A DNA stretch of 64,000 nucleotides, from assembly GCA_958298945.1 (NCBI GenBank), contig OY282608.1, positions 74,386,806-74,450,805 on the forward strand. The letters are read 5' to 3'. The position numbers were made by a program, and so were the translations under genes. This DNA is from Atherix ibis (taxonomy: Eukaryota > Arthropoda > Insecta > Diptera > Athericidae). Under the pieces are notes generated by a model, which saw only the letters and a list, made by a program, of their open reading frames with translations, made no database searches and was not told the DNA's origin. Of the stretch, positions 43,401 to 57,447 are shown in pieces (position 1 is the stretch's first letter; each line of letters begins with the position of its first letter).

Positions 43401-46400
43401 CAAACCATCAAACCAACAAACCAACAAACGAACAAACCAACAAACCAACAAACCAACAAACCAACAAACCAACAAACGAACAAACCAACAAACCAACAAA
43501 CGAACATACTAACAAACCAACAAACCAACAATACCAACAAACCAACAAACCAACAAACAAACAAACCAACAAACCAAAAAACCAACAAACCGATAAACCA
43601 ACAAAACAACAAGACAACACACCAACAAACCAACAAACCAACAAGCCAACAAATCAACAAGCCAACAAACGAACAAACCAACAAGCCAACAAACCAACAA
43701 TCCAACAAACGAACATACCAACAAGCCAAGAAACCAACAAATCAACAAACCAACAAACCAACGAACCAACAAACCAACGAACCAACAAACCAACAAACCA
43801 ACAAACCAACAAACCAACAAACCAACAAACCAACAAACCAACAAACCAACAAACAAATAAACCAACAAACCAACAAACCAACAAATGAATAAACCAACAA
43901 ACCAACAAACCAACAAACCAACAAACCAACAAGCCAACAAACGAACAAACCAACATACCAACGAACAAACCAACAAACCAACAAACGAACAAACCAACAA
44001 ACCAATAAAAAAACAAACCGACAAACGAACATACTAACAAACCAACAAACCACCAAACCAACAAACCAACAAACAAATAAACCAACAAACCAACAAACCA
44101 ACAAACCAACAAGCCAACAAACCAACAAACCAACAAACCAACAAGCCAACAAACCAACAAACCAACAAACAAATAAACCAACAAACCAACAAACCAACAA
44201 ACCAACAAACCAACAAACCAACAAACCAACAAACCAACAAACCAACAAACCAACAAACCAACAAACCAACAAACCAACAAACCAACATACCAACAAACCA
44301 ACAAACCAACAAACCAACAAACCAACAAACCAACAAGCCAACAAGCCAACAAGCCAACAAAGCAACAAGCCAACAAACGAACAAACCAACATACCAACAA
44401 ACCAACAAGCCAACAAACGAACAAACCAACAAACCAACAAAAAAACAAACCAACAAACAAACATACTAACAAACCAACAAACCACCAAACCAACAAACCA
44501 ACAAACAAATAAACCAACAAACCAACAAACCAACAAACCAACAAACTAACAAACCAACAAACCAACAAACCAACAAACAAACAAACCAACAAACCAACAT
44601 ACCAACAAACGAACAAACCAACAAACCAACAAACCAACAAACGAATAAACCAACAAACCATCAAACCAACAAACCAACAAACGAACAAACCAACAAACCA
44701 ACAAACCAACAAACCAACAAACGAACAAACCAACAAACCAACAAAAAAACAAACCAACAAACGAACATACTAACAAACCAACAAACCAACAAACCAACAA
44801 ACCAACAAACCAACAAACAAACAAACAAACAAACCAACAAACCAAAAAACCAACAAACCGATAAACCAACAAAACAACAAGACAACACACCAACAAACCA
44901 ACAAACCAACAAGCCAACAAATCAACAAGCCAACAAACGAACAAACCAACAAGCCAACAAACCAACAATCCAACAAACGAACATACCAACAAGCCAACAA
45001 ACCAACAAATCAACAAACCAACAAACCAACGAACCAACAAACCAACAAACCAACAAACCAACAAACCAACAAACCAACAAACCAACAAACCAACAAACCA
45101 ACAAACAAATAAACCAACAAACCAACAAACCAACAAATGAATAAACCAACAAACCAACAAACCAACAAACCAACAAACCAACAAACCATTAAACCAACAA
45201 ACGAACAAATCAACAAACCAAAAAACCAACAAACCAACAAACCAAAAAACCAACAAACCAACAAACCAACAAACCAACAAACCAACAAAACAACAAGCCA
45301 ACAAACCAACAAACCAACAAGCCAACAAGCCAACAAACCAACAAGCCAACAAACGAACATACTAACAAACCAACAAACCACCAAACCAACAAACCAACAA
45401 ACAAATAAACCAACAAACCAACAAACCAACAAACCAACAAGCCAACAAACCAACAAACCAACAAACCAACAAGCCAACAAACCAACAAACCAACAAACAA
45501 ATAAACCAACAAACCAACAAACCAACAAACCAACAAACCAACAAACCAACAAACCAACAAACCAACAAACCAACAAACCAACAAACCAACAAACCAACAA
45601 ACCAACAAACCAACAAACCAACATACCAACAAACCAACAAACCAACAAACCAACAAACCAACAAACCAACAAACCAACAAGCCAACAAGCCAACAAGCCA
45701 ACAAAGCAACAAGCCAACAAACGAACAAACCAACATACCAACAAACCAACAAGCCAACAAACGAACAAACCAACAAACCAACAAAAAAACAAACCAACAA
45801 ACGAACATACTAACAAACCAACAAACCACCAAACCAACAAACCAACAAACAAATAAACCAACAAACCAACAAACCAACAAACCAACAAACTAACAAACCA
45901 ACAAACCAACAAACCAACAAACAAACAAACCAACAAACCAACATACCAACAAACGAACAAACCAACAAACCAACAAACCAACAAACGAATAAACCAACAA
46001 ACCATCAAACCAACAAACCAACAAACGAACAAGCCAACAAACCAACAAACCAACAAACCAACAAACGAACAAACCAACAAACCAACAAAAAAACAAACCA
46101 ACAAACGAACATACTAACAAACCAACAAACCAACAAACCAACAAACCAACAAACAAACAAACAAACAAACCAACAAACCAAAAAACCAACAAACCGATAA
46201 ACCAACAAAACAACAAGACAACACACCAACAAACCAACAAACCAACAAGCCAACAAATCAACAAGCCAACAAACGAACAAACCAACAAGCCAACAAACCA
46301 ACAATCCAACAAACGAACATACCAACAAGCCAACAAACCAACAAATCAACAAACCAACAAACCAACGAACCAACAAACCAACAAACCAACAAACCAACAA

Positions 46401-48780
46401 ACCAACAAACCAACAAACCAACAAACCAACAAACCAACAAACCAACAAACCAACAAACAAATAAACCAACAAACCAACAAACCAACAAATGAATAAACCA
46501 ACAAACCAACAAACCAACAAACCAACAAACCAACAAACCAACAAACCATTAAACCAACAAACGAACAAATCAACAAACCAAAAAACCAACAAACCAACAA
46601 ACCAAAAAACCAACAAACCAACAAACCAACAAACCAACAAACCAACAAAACAACAAGCCAACAAACCAACAAACCAACAAGCCAACAAGCCAACAAACCA
46701 ACAAGCCAACAAACGAACAAACCAATATACCAATAAACGAACAAACCAACAATTCAACAAACGAACAAACCAACAAACCAACAAAAAAACAAACCAACAA
46801 ACCAACAAACCAACAAACCAACAAACAAACAAACAAACCAACAAACCAAAAAACCAACAAACCGATAAACCAACAAAACAACAAGACAACACACCAACAA
46901 ACCAACAAACCAACAAGCCAACAAATCAACAAGCCAACAAACGAACAAACCAACAAGCCAACAAACCAACAATCCAACAAACGAACATACCAACAAGCCA
47001 ACAAATCAACAAATCAACAAACCAACAAACCAACGAACCAACAAACCAACAAACCAACAAACCAACAAACCAACAAACCAACAAACCAACAAACCAACAA
47101 ACCAACAAACAAATAAACCAACAAACCAACAAACCAACAAATGAATAAACCAACAAACCAACAAACCAACAAACCAACAAACCAACAAACCATTAAACCA
47201 ACAAACGAACAAATCAACAAACCAAAAAACCAACAAACCAACAAACCAAAAAACCAACAAACCAACAAACCAACAAACCAACAAACCAACAAAACAACAA
47301 GCCAACAAACCAACAAACCAACAAGCCAACAAGCCAACAAACCAACAAGCCAACAAACGAACATACTAACAAACCAACAAACCACCAAACCAACAAACCA
47401 ACAAACAAATAAACCAACAAACCAACAAACCAACAAACCAACAAGCCAACAAACCAACAAACCAACAAACCAACAAGCCAACAAACCAACAAACCAACAA
47501 ACAAATAAACCAACAAACCAACAAACCAACAAACCAACAAACCAACAAACCAACAAACCACCAAAACAACAAACCAACAAACCAACAAACCAACAAACCA
47601 ACAAACCAACAAACCAACATACCAACAAACCAACAAACCAACAAACCAACAAACCAACAAACCAACAAACCAACAAGCCAACAAGCCAACAAGCCAACAA
47701 AGCAACAAGCCAACAAACGAACAAACCAACATACCAACAAACCAACAAGCCAACAAACGAACAAACCAACAAACCAACAAAAAAACAAACCAACAAACGA
47801 ACATACTAACAAACCAACAAACCACCAAACCAACAAACCAACAAACAAATAAACCAACAAACCAACAAACCAACAAACCAACAAACTAACAAACCAACAA
47901 ACCAACAAACCAACAAACAAACAAACCAACAAACCAACATACCAACAAACGAACAAACCAACAAACCAACAAACCAACAAACGAATAAACCAACAAACCA
48001 TCAAACCAACAAACCAACAAACGAACAAACCAACAAACCAACAAACCAACAAACCAACAAACGAACAAACCAACAAACCAACAAAAAAACAAACCAACAA
48101 ACGAACATACTAACAAACCAACAAACCAACAAACCAACAAACCAACAAACAAACAAACAAACAAACCAACAAACCAAAAAACCAACAAACCGATAAACCA
48201 ACAAAACAACAAGACAACACACCAACAAACCAACAAACCTACAAGCCAACAAATCAACAAGCCAACAAACGAACAAACCAACAAGCCAACAAACCAACAA
48301 TCCAACAAACGAACATACCAACAAGCCAACAAACCAACAAATCAACAAACCAACAAACCAACGAACCAACAAACCAACAAACCAACAAACCAACAAACCA
48401 ACAAACCAACAAACCAACAAACCAACAAACCAACAAACAAATAAACCAACAAACCAACAAATGAATAAACCAACAAACCAACAAACCAACAAACCAACAA
48501 ACCAACAAACCAACAAACCATTAAACCAACAAACGAACAAATCAACAAACCAAAAAACCAACAAACCAACAAACCAAAAAACCAACAAACCAACAAACCA
48601 ACAAACCAACAAACCAACAAAACAACAAGCCAACAAACCAACAAACCAACAAGCCAACAAGCCAACAAACCAACAAGCCAACAAACGAACAAACCAATAT
48701 ACCAATAAACGAACAAACCAACAATTCAACAAACGAACAAACCAACAAACCAACAAAAAAACAAACCAACAAACGAACAT
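40447..48780. repeat. Higher-order repeat domain with 1.2-1.34 kb period
   Basis: The landmark atccaacaaacgaacatacc lies at 41216, 42476, 43700, 44968, 46304, 46972 and 48300. Spacings are 1260, 1224, 1268, 1336, 668 and 1328 bp. Shared companions are aaccgataaacc, aacaagacaacacacc and, further right, caaatgaataaacc (near 41382, 43882, 45134, 46486, 47138 and 48458). Longer blocks repeat at about 2.0 kb (45134 to 47138, offset 2004), which is 1336 + 668. No gene is seen. Confidence 0.82.
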
Positions 48781-49523
48781 ACTACCAACCAACAAACCAC
48801 CAAAACAACAAACCAACAAACAAATAAACCAACAAACCAACAAACCAACAAACCAACAAACCAACAAACCAACAAACAAACAAACCAACAAACCAACAAA
48901 CCAACATACCAACAAACGAACAAACCAACAAACCAACAAACCAACAAACGAACAAACCAACAAACCAACAAACCAACAAACCAACAAACGAACAAACCAA
49001 CAAACCAACAAACCAACAAACCAACAAACCAACAAGCAAACAAACCAACAAACCAACAAACAAATAAGCCAACAAACCAACAAACCAACAAACCAACAAA
49101 CCAACAAACCAACAAACCAACAAACCAACAAACCAACAAACCAACAAACCAACAAACCAACAAACCAAAAAACTAACAAACCAACAAACCAACAAACCAA
49201 CAAACCAACAAACCAACAAACCAACAAACCAACAAACCAGCTAACCATCAAACCAACAAACCAAAAAACCAACAAAGCAACAAACCAACAAACCAACAAA
49301 TCAACAAACCAACAAACTATCAAACCAACAACCAAACAAACCAACTAACCAACAAACCAACAAACCAACAAACCAACAAACCAACAAACCAACAAACCAA
49401 CAAACCAACAAAGCAAAAACGAACAAACCAACAAACCAACAAACCAACAAACCAACAAACCAACAAACCAACAAACCAACAAACCAACAAACCAACAAAC
49501 CAACAATCGAACAAACCAACTAA

Positions 49524-49547
49524 CAAACAAACAAACAAACAAACAAA
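49524..49547. repeat. (CAAA)6 tetranucleotide run
   Basis: Six tetramers lie immediately after a ctaa variant, in the tetramer-rich junction segment. Confidence 0.9.
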
Positions 49548-49959
49548 CCAACAAACCAAAAAACCAACAAACCAACAAACCAACAAACCACCAAACCAAC
49601 AAACCAACAAGACAACAAACCAAAAAACCAACAAACCAACAAACCAACAAACCAACAAACCAACAAACCAACAAACCAACAAGCCAACAAACCAACAAGC
49701 CAACAAACGAACAAACCAACAAGCCAACAAACCAACAAGCCAACAAACCAACAAACCAACAAACCAACAAACCCACAAACCAACAAACAAACAAACAAAC
49801 AAACCAACAAACCAAAACACCAACAAACCAACAAACCAACAAACCAACAAACCAACAAGACAACAAACCAAAAAACCAACAAACCAACAAACCAACAAAC
49901 CAACAAACTAAAAAACCAACAAACCAACAAACCAACAAAAAAACAATCCAACAAACCAA

Positions 49960-49987
49960 CAAACAAACAAACAAACAAACAAACAAA
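49960..49987. repeat. (CAAA)7 tetranucleotide run
   Basis: Seven tetramers follow an aaaaaaacaatcc context, so this run has a different flank from the 26-39 kb copies. Confidence 0.92.
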
Positions 49988-50505
49988 CCAACAAACCAAA
50001 AAACCAACAAACCAATAAACCAACAAACCAACAAACCAACAAACCAACAAGACAACAAACCAAAAAACCAACAAACCAATACACCAACAATCCAACAAAC
50101 CAACAAGCCAACAAACCAATAAGCCAACGAACGAACAAACCAACCAGCCAACAAACCAACAAACCAACGAACCAACAAACCAACAAAACAAAACAGACAA
50201 ACAAACAAACAAACCAACAAACCAAAAAACCAACAAACCAACAAACCAACAAACCAACAAGACAACAAAACAAAACAAACAAACAAACAAACAAACCAAC
50301 AAACCAAAAAACCAACAAACCAACAAACCAACAAGCCAACAAACGAACAAACCAACAAGCCAACAAGCCAGCAAACCAACAAACCAACGAACCAACAAAC
50401 CAACAAACCAACAAATCAACAAACCAAAGAACCAACAAACCAACAAACCAAAAAGCCAACAAACCAACAAACCAACAAACCAACTAACCAACAAACCAAC
50501 AAACC

Positions 50506-50546
50506 AACAAGCCAACAAGCCAACAAGCCAACAAGCCAACAAGCCA
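50506..50546. repeat. Five adjacent CCAACAAG variant units
   Basis: Five successive units carry the same A-to-G change at the last position. Runs of three or four such units are common elsewhere (for example near 21060, 25262, 25917 and 29268); this is the longest I noticed. Confidence 0.85.
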
Positions 50547-52517
50547 ACAAACCAACAAACCAACAAACAAATAAACTAACAAATCCACAAACCAACAAAC
50601 CAACAAACCAACAAACGAACAAATCAACAAACCAACAAACCAACAAACCAACAAACCAACAAACCAACAAACAAATAAACCAATAAACCAACAAACCAAC
50701 AAACCAACAAACCAACAAACCAACAAACCAACAAACCAACAAACCAACAAACCAACAAACCAACAAACCAACAAACCAACAAGCCATTAAACCAACAAGC
50801 CAACAAATCAACAAACCAACAACCAACAAACCAACAAACCAACGAACCAACAAACCAACAAACCAACAAACCAACAAACCAACAAACCAAAAAACCAACA
50901 AACCAACAAACCAACAAACAAATAAACCAACAAACCAATAAACCAACAAACCAACAAATGAATAAACCAACAAACCAACAAACGAACATACCAACAAGCC
51001 AACAAACCAACAAACCAACAAACCAACAAACCAACGAACCAACAAACCAACAAACCAACAAACAAACAAACAAGCAAACCAACAAACCAAAAAACCAACA
51101 AACCAACAAACCAACAAACCAACAAACCAACAAGACAACAAACCAAAAAACCAACAAACCAACAAACCAACAAACCAACAAACCAACAAGCCAACAAGCC
51201 AACAAGCCAACAAACCAACAAACCAACGAACCAACAAACCAACAAACCAACAAATCAACAAACCAAAAAACCAACAAACCAACAAACCAAAAAGCCAACA
51301 AACCAACAAACCAACAAACCAACTAACCAACAAACCAACAAACCAACAAGCCAACAACCCAACAAGCCAACAAACCAACAAGCCAACAAACCAACAAACC
51401 AACAAACAAATAAACCAACAAATCCACAAACCAACAAACCAGCAAACCAACAAACGAACAAATCAACAAACCAACAAACCAACAAACCAACAAACCAACA
51501 AACAAATAAACCAACAAACCAACAAACCAACAAACCAACAAACCAACAAACCAGCAAACCAACAAACCAACAAACCAACAAACCAACAAACCAACAAACC
51601 AACAAGCCAACAAACCAACAAGCCAACAAATCAACAAACCAACAACCAACAAACCAACAAACCAACAAACCAACAAACCAACAAACAAATAAACCAACAA
51701 ACCAACAAACCAACAAACCAACAAATGAATAAACCAACAAACCAACAAACCAACAAACCAACAAACCAACAAACCAACAAACCAACAAACGAACGAATGA
51801 ACAAACCAAAAAACCAACAAACCAACAAACCAAAAAACCAACAAACCAACAAACCAACAAACCAACAAACCAACAAACCAACAAACCAACAAACCAACAA
51901 GCCAACAAGTCAACAAGCCAACAAACCAACAAGCCAACAAACGAACAAACCAACAAACCAACAAACAAATAAACCAACAAACCCACAAACCAACAAACCA
52001 ACAAACCAACAAACGAACAAATCAACAAACCAACAAACCAACAAACCAACAAACCAACCAACAAATAAACCAACAAACCAACAAACCAACGAACCAACAA
52101 ACCAACAAACCAGAAAACCAACAAACCAACAAACTAACAAACCAACATACCAACAAACCAACAAACCAACAAACCAACAAACCAACAAACCAACAAGCCA
52201 ACAAGCCAACAAGCCAACAAACCAACAAGCCAACAAACGAACAAACCAACATACCAACGAACAACCCAACAAACCAACAAACGAACAAACCAACAAAAAA
52301 ACAAACCAACAAACGAACATACTGACAAACCAACAAACCACCAAACCAACAAACCAACAAACAAATAAACCAACAAACCAACAAACCAACAAACCAACAA
52401 ACCAACAAAACAACAAACCAACAAACCAACAAACCAACAAACCAACAAACCAACAAACCAACAAACCAGCAAACCAACAAACCAACAAACCAACAAACCA
52501 ACAATCCAACAAACCAA

Positions 52518-52549
52518 CAAACAAACAAACAAACAAACAAACAAACAAA
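52518..52549. repeat. (CAAA)8 tetranucleotide run
   Basis: This is the longest pure tetramer run noticed in the window. It sits in the same flanking order (caatcc before it) as the seven-unit runs, so it is one tetramer longer than its relatives. Confidence 0.92.
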
Positions 52550-53150
52550 CCAACAAACCAAAAAACCAACAAACCAAAAAACGAACAAACAAACAAGACA
52601 ACAAACCAAAAAACCAACAAACCAACAAACCAACAAACCAACAAACCAACAAACCAACAAACCAACAAACCAACAAGCCAACAAACCAACAAGCCAACAA
52701 AGGAACAAACCAACAAGCCAACAAACCAACAAGCCAACAAATCAACAAACCAACGAACCAACAAACCAGCAAACCAACAAACAAACAAACAAACAAACCA
52801 ACAAACCAAAAAACCAACAATCCAACAAACCAACAAACCAACAAACCAACAAGACAACAAACCAAAAAACCAACAAACCAACAAACCAACAAACCAACAA
52901 ACCAACAAACCAACAAACCAACAAACGAACAAATCAACAAACCAAAAAACCAACAAACAAACAAACCAACAAACGAACAAACCAACAAACGGACAAACCA
53001 ACATACTAACAAACGAACAAACCAACAAACCAACAAACCAACAAACCAACAAACCAACAAACCAACAAACCAACAAACCAACAAACCAACAAACCAACAA
53101 ACCAACAAACCAACAAACCCACAAACCAACAAACCAACAAACCAACAAAC

Positions 53151-53400
53151 CAATAAACAAACAAACCAACAAACCAACAAGCCAACAAGCCAACAAACCA
53201 ACAAGCCAACAAACGAACAAACCAACAAACAAACAAACCAACAAACAAATAAACCAACAAACGAACAATCCAAGAAACCAACAAACGAACAGACAAACAA
53301 ACCAACAAACCAAAAAACGAACAAACCAACAAACCAACAAACCAACAAACCAACAAACCAACAAGCCAACAAACCAACAAACCAACAAACAACTAAGTCA
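53151..53400. repeat. M cassette, copy 8 (atccaag form)
   Basis: The atccaag core is at 53268. The closing marker is changed to aactaagtcaac. It follows the GG variant at 52702 by 0.57 kb, the same order as at 39.6-40.4 kb. Confidence 0.77.
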
Positions 53401-55977
53401 ACAAACTAACAAACCAACAAACCAACAAACCAACAAACCAACAAACCAACAAACCAACAAACCAACAAACCAACAAACCAAAAAACGATCAAAACAACAA
53501 ACCAACAAACCAACAAACCAACAAACCAACAAACCAACAAACCAACAAACCAACAAACCAACAAACCAACAAACCAACAAACCAACAAACCAACAAACCA
53601 ACAAACCAACAAACCAACAAACCAACAAACCAACAAACCAACAAACCAACAAACCAACAAACAAACAAACCAACAAACCAACAAAACAACAAACCAACAA
53701 ACCAACAAACCAACAAACCAACATACCAACAAACCAACAAACCAACAAACCAACAAACTAACAAACCAACAAGCCAACAAGCCAATAAGCCAAAAAACCA
53801 ACAAGCCAACAAACGAACAAACCAACATACCAACAAACGAACAAACCAACAAACCAACAAAAAAACAAACCAACAAACCAACAAACCAACATACCAACAA
53901 ACCAACAAACGAAAAAAACCAACAAACCAACAAACCAACAAACCAACAAACGAACAAACCAACAAACCAACAAACCAACAAACCGATAAACCAACAAAAC
54001 AACAAGACAACACACCAACAAACCAACAAACCAACAAGCCAACAAACCAACAAGCCAACAAACGAACAAACCAACAAGCCAACAAACCAACAATCCAACA
54101 AACGAACATACCAACAAGCCAACAAACCAACAAACCAACAAACCAACAAACCAACGAACCAACAAACCAACGAACCAACAAACCAACAAACCAACAAACC
54201 AACAAGCCAACAAACCAAGAAGCCAACAAATCAACAAACCAACAACCAACAAACCAACAAACCAACGAACCAACAAACCAACAAACCAACAAACCAACAA
54301 ACCAACAAACCAACAAACCAACAAACCAACAAACAAATAAACCAACAAACCAACAAACCAACAAACCAACAAATGAATAAACCAACAAACCAACAAACCA
54401 ACAAACCAACAAACCAACAAACCAACAAACCAACAAACCAACAAACCATTAAACCAACAAACGAACAAATCAACAAACCAAAAAACCAACAAAACCAACA
54501 AAACCAACAAACCAAAAAACCAACAAACCAACAAACCAACAAACCAACAAACTAACAAGCCAACAAGCCAACAAGCCAACAAGCCAACAAACCAACAAGC
54601 CAACAAACGAACAAACCAACAAACCAACAAACAAATAAACCAACAAACCCACAAACTAACAAACCAACAAACCAACAAACGAACAAATCAACAAACCAAC
54701 AAACAAACAAACCAACAAACCAACAAACCAACAAACCAATAAACCAACAAACCAACCAACCAACAAACCAACATACCAACAAACCAACAAACCAACAAAC
54801 CAACAAACTAACAAACCAACAAGCCAACAAGCCAACAAGCCAAAAAACCAACAAGCCAACAAACGAACAAACCAACATACCAACAAACGAACAAACCAAC
54901 AAACCAACAAAAAAACAAACCAACAAACCGACAAACCAACATACCAACTAACAAACAAACCAACAAACCAACAAACCAACAAACCAACATACCAACAAAC
55001 GAACAAACCAACAAACCAACAAACCAACAAACCAACAAACGAATAAACCAACAAACCAACAAACCAACAAACCAACAAACGAAAAAAACCAACAAACGAA
55101 TAAACCACCAAACCAACAAACCAACAAACCAACAATGAATAAACCAACAAACCACCAAACCAACAAACCAACAAACCAACAAACCAACAAACCAACAAAC
55201 GAACAAATCAACAAACCAAAAAACCAACAAAACCAACAAACCAAAAAACCAACAAACCAACAAACTAACAAGCCAACAAGCCAACAAGCCAACAAGCCAA
55301 CAAACCAACAAGCCAACAAACGAACAAACCAACAAACCAACAAACAAATAAACCAACAAACCCACAAACTAACAAACCAACAAACCAACAAACGAACAAA
55401 TCAACAAACCAACAAACAAACAAACCAACAAACCAACAAACCAACAAACCAACAAACCAACAAACCAACAAACCAACATACCAACAAACCAACAAACCAA
55501 CAAACCAACAAACTAACAAACCAGCAAGCCAACAAGCCAACAAGCCAAAAAACCAACAAGCCAACAAACGAACAAACCAACATACCAACAAACGAACAAA
55601 CCAACAAACCAACAAAAAAACAAACCAACAAACCAACAAACCAACATACCAACAAACGAACAAACCAACAAACCAACAAACCAACAAACCAACATACCAA
55701 CAAACGAACAAACCAACAAACCAACAAACCAACAAACGAATAAACCAAACAAACCAACAAACCAACAAACCAACAAACGAAAAAAACCAACAAACCAACA
55801 AACCAACAAACCAACAAACGAACAAACCAACAAACCAACAAAAAAACAAACCAACAAACGAACATACTAACAAACCAACAAACCAACAAACCAACAAACA
55901 AACAAACAAACAAACCAACAAACCAAAAAACCAACAAACAAATAAACCAACAAACCAACAAACCAACAAACCAACAA
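53401..55977. repeat. Reprise of the 20.6-22.7 kb material
   Basis: Landmarks include atccaacaaacgaacatacc at 54093, the 7-bp unit at about 54243 and caaatgaataaacc at about 54370. A 9-bp unit context (aacaaaaccaac) near 54490 is also seen near 20990. cgaaaaaaacc occurs near 53911, 55081 and 55779, as it does near 22611. Long runs of perfect units lie between about 53505 and 53660. Confidence 0.68.
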
Positions 55978-57447
55978 ATGAATAAACCAACAAACCAACA
56001 AACCAACAAAACAACAAGACAACACACCAACAAACCAACAAACCAACAAGCCAACAAACCAACAAGCCAACAAACGAACAAACCAACAAGCCAACAAACC
56101 AACAATCCAACAAACGAACATACCAACAAGCCAACAAACCAACAAACCAACAAACCAACAAACCAACGAACCAACAAACCAACAAACCAACAAACCAACA
56201 AACCAACAAACCAACAAACAAATAAACCAACAAACCAACAAACCAACAAACCAACAAATGAATAAACCAACAAACCAACAAACCAACAAACCAACAAACC
56301 AACAAACCAACAAACCAACAAACCATTAAACCAACATACGAACAAATCAACAAACCAAAAAACCAACAAACCAACAAACCAAAAAACCAACAAACCAACA
56401 AACCAACAAACCAACAAACCAACAAACAACAAGCCAACAAGCCAACAAGCCAACAAACCAACAAGCCAACAAACGAACAAACCAACAAACCAACAAACAA
56501 ATAAACCAACAAACCCACAAACCCACAAACCAACAAACCAACAAACGAACTAATCAATAAACCAACAAACCAACAAACCAACAAACCAACAAACAAATAA
56601 ACCATTAAACCAACAAACCAACAAACCAACAAACCAACAAACCAACAAACCAAGAAACCAACAAACCAAGAAACCAACAAACCAACATACCAACAAACCA
56701 ACAAACCAACAAACCAACAAACCAACAAACCAACAAGCCAACAAGCCAACAAACCAACAAGCCAACAAACGAACAAACCAATATACCAACAAACGAACAA
56801 ACCAACAAACCAACAAACGAACAAACCAACAAACCAACACAAAAACAAACCAACAAACGAACATACTAACAAACCAACAAACCACCAAAACAACAAACCA
56901 ACAAACAAATAAACCAACAAACCAACAAACCAACAAACCAACAAACCAACAAACCAACAAACCAACAAACCAACAAACAAACAAACCAACAAACCAACAA
57001 ACCAACATACCAACAAACAACCAAACCAACAAACCAACAAACCAACAAACGAACAAACCAACAAACCAACAAACCAACAAACCAATAAACGAACAAACCA
57101 ACAAACCAACAAACCAACAAACCAACAAACCAACAAGCAAACAAACCACCAAACCAACAAACAAATAAGCCAACAAACCAACAAACCAACAAACCAACAA
57201 ACCAACAAACCAACAAACGAACAAACCAACAAACCAACAAAAAAACAAACCAACAAACGAACATACTAACAAACCAACAAACCAACAAACCAACAAACAA
57301 ACAAACAAACAAACCAACAAACCAAAAAACCAACAAACCGATAAACCAACAAAACAACAAGACAACACACCAACAAACCAACAAACCAACAAGCCAACAA
57401 ACCAACAAGCCAACAAACGAACAAACCAACAAGCCAACAAACCAACA
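55978..57447. repeat. 1.33-kb higher-order repeat, first copy
   Basis: Landmarks are atccaacaaacgaacatacc (56104), caaacaacaagcc with a 7-bp unit (56423), ctaatcaataaacc (56550) and aacacaaaaac (near 56838). Each recurs about 1.33 kb downstream in the same order. The ctaatcaataaacc marker is confined to this domain; a related ctaatcaac occurs near 23374. Confidence 0.85.

Larger units (their letters stand above)
48781..50400. repeat. Junction segment rich in CAAA tetramers
   Basis: The left part (about 48788-49200) resembles 23.7-24.1 kb, sharing caccaaaacaac. From about 49500 onward the array carries several tetramer runs, including (CAAA)6 at 49524-49547 and (CAAA)7 at 49960-49987. Unusual A-rich variants such as aacaaaacaaaacagac (near 50185) and acaaaacaaaacaaac (near 50266) also occur. 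Those last two are not seen elsewhere in the window. Confidence 0.7.
50401..53150. repeat. Reprise of 24-28 kb and 39-40 kb material
   Basis: The 7-bp unit preceded by gccaacaaatcaac is found at about 50820 and 51643, and caaatgaataaacc at about 50955 and 51722, as in the 4.0-kb copies. From about 52300 the order (CAAA)8 (52518-52549), GG variant (52702) and M cassette (53151) matches the order at 39404-40446. The block therefore repeats far-separated material in the same orientation. Confidence 0.72.

Noticed and set aside
46304..46972. 668-bp interval as a separate mobile or gene-like unit
   Set aside because: It is made of the same 8-bp units and shares landmarks with its neighbours. It is kept only as a higher-order repeat observation.
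51725..53761. 678-codon open frame on the + strand encoding a Thr/Asn/Gln/Pro/Lys-rich repeat
   Set aside because: It is the + strand equivalent of the same effect. The ATG belongs to the recurrent caaatgaataaacc variant and the product has no non-repeat part. A mucin-like or structural protein is not supported.
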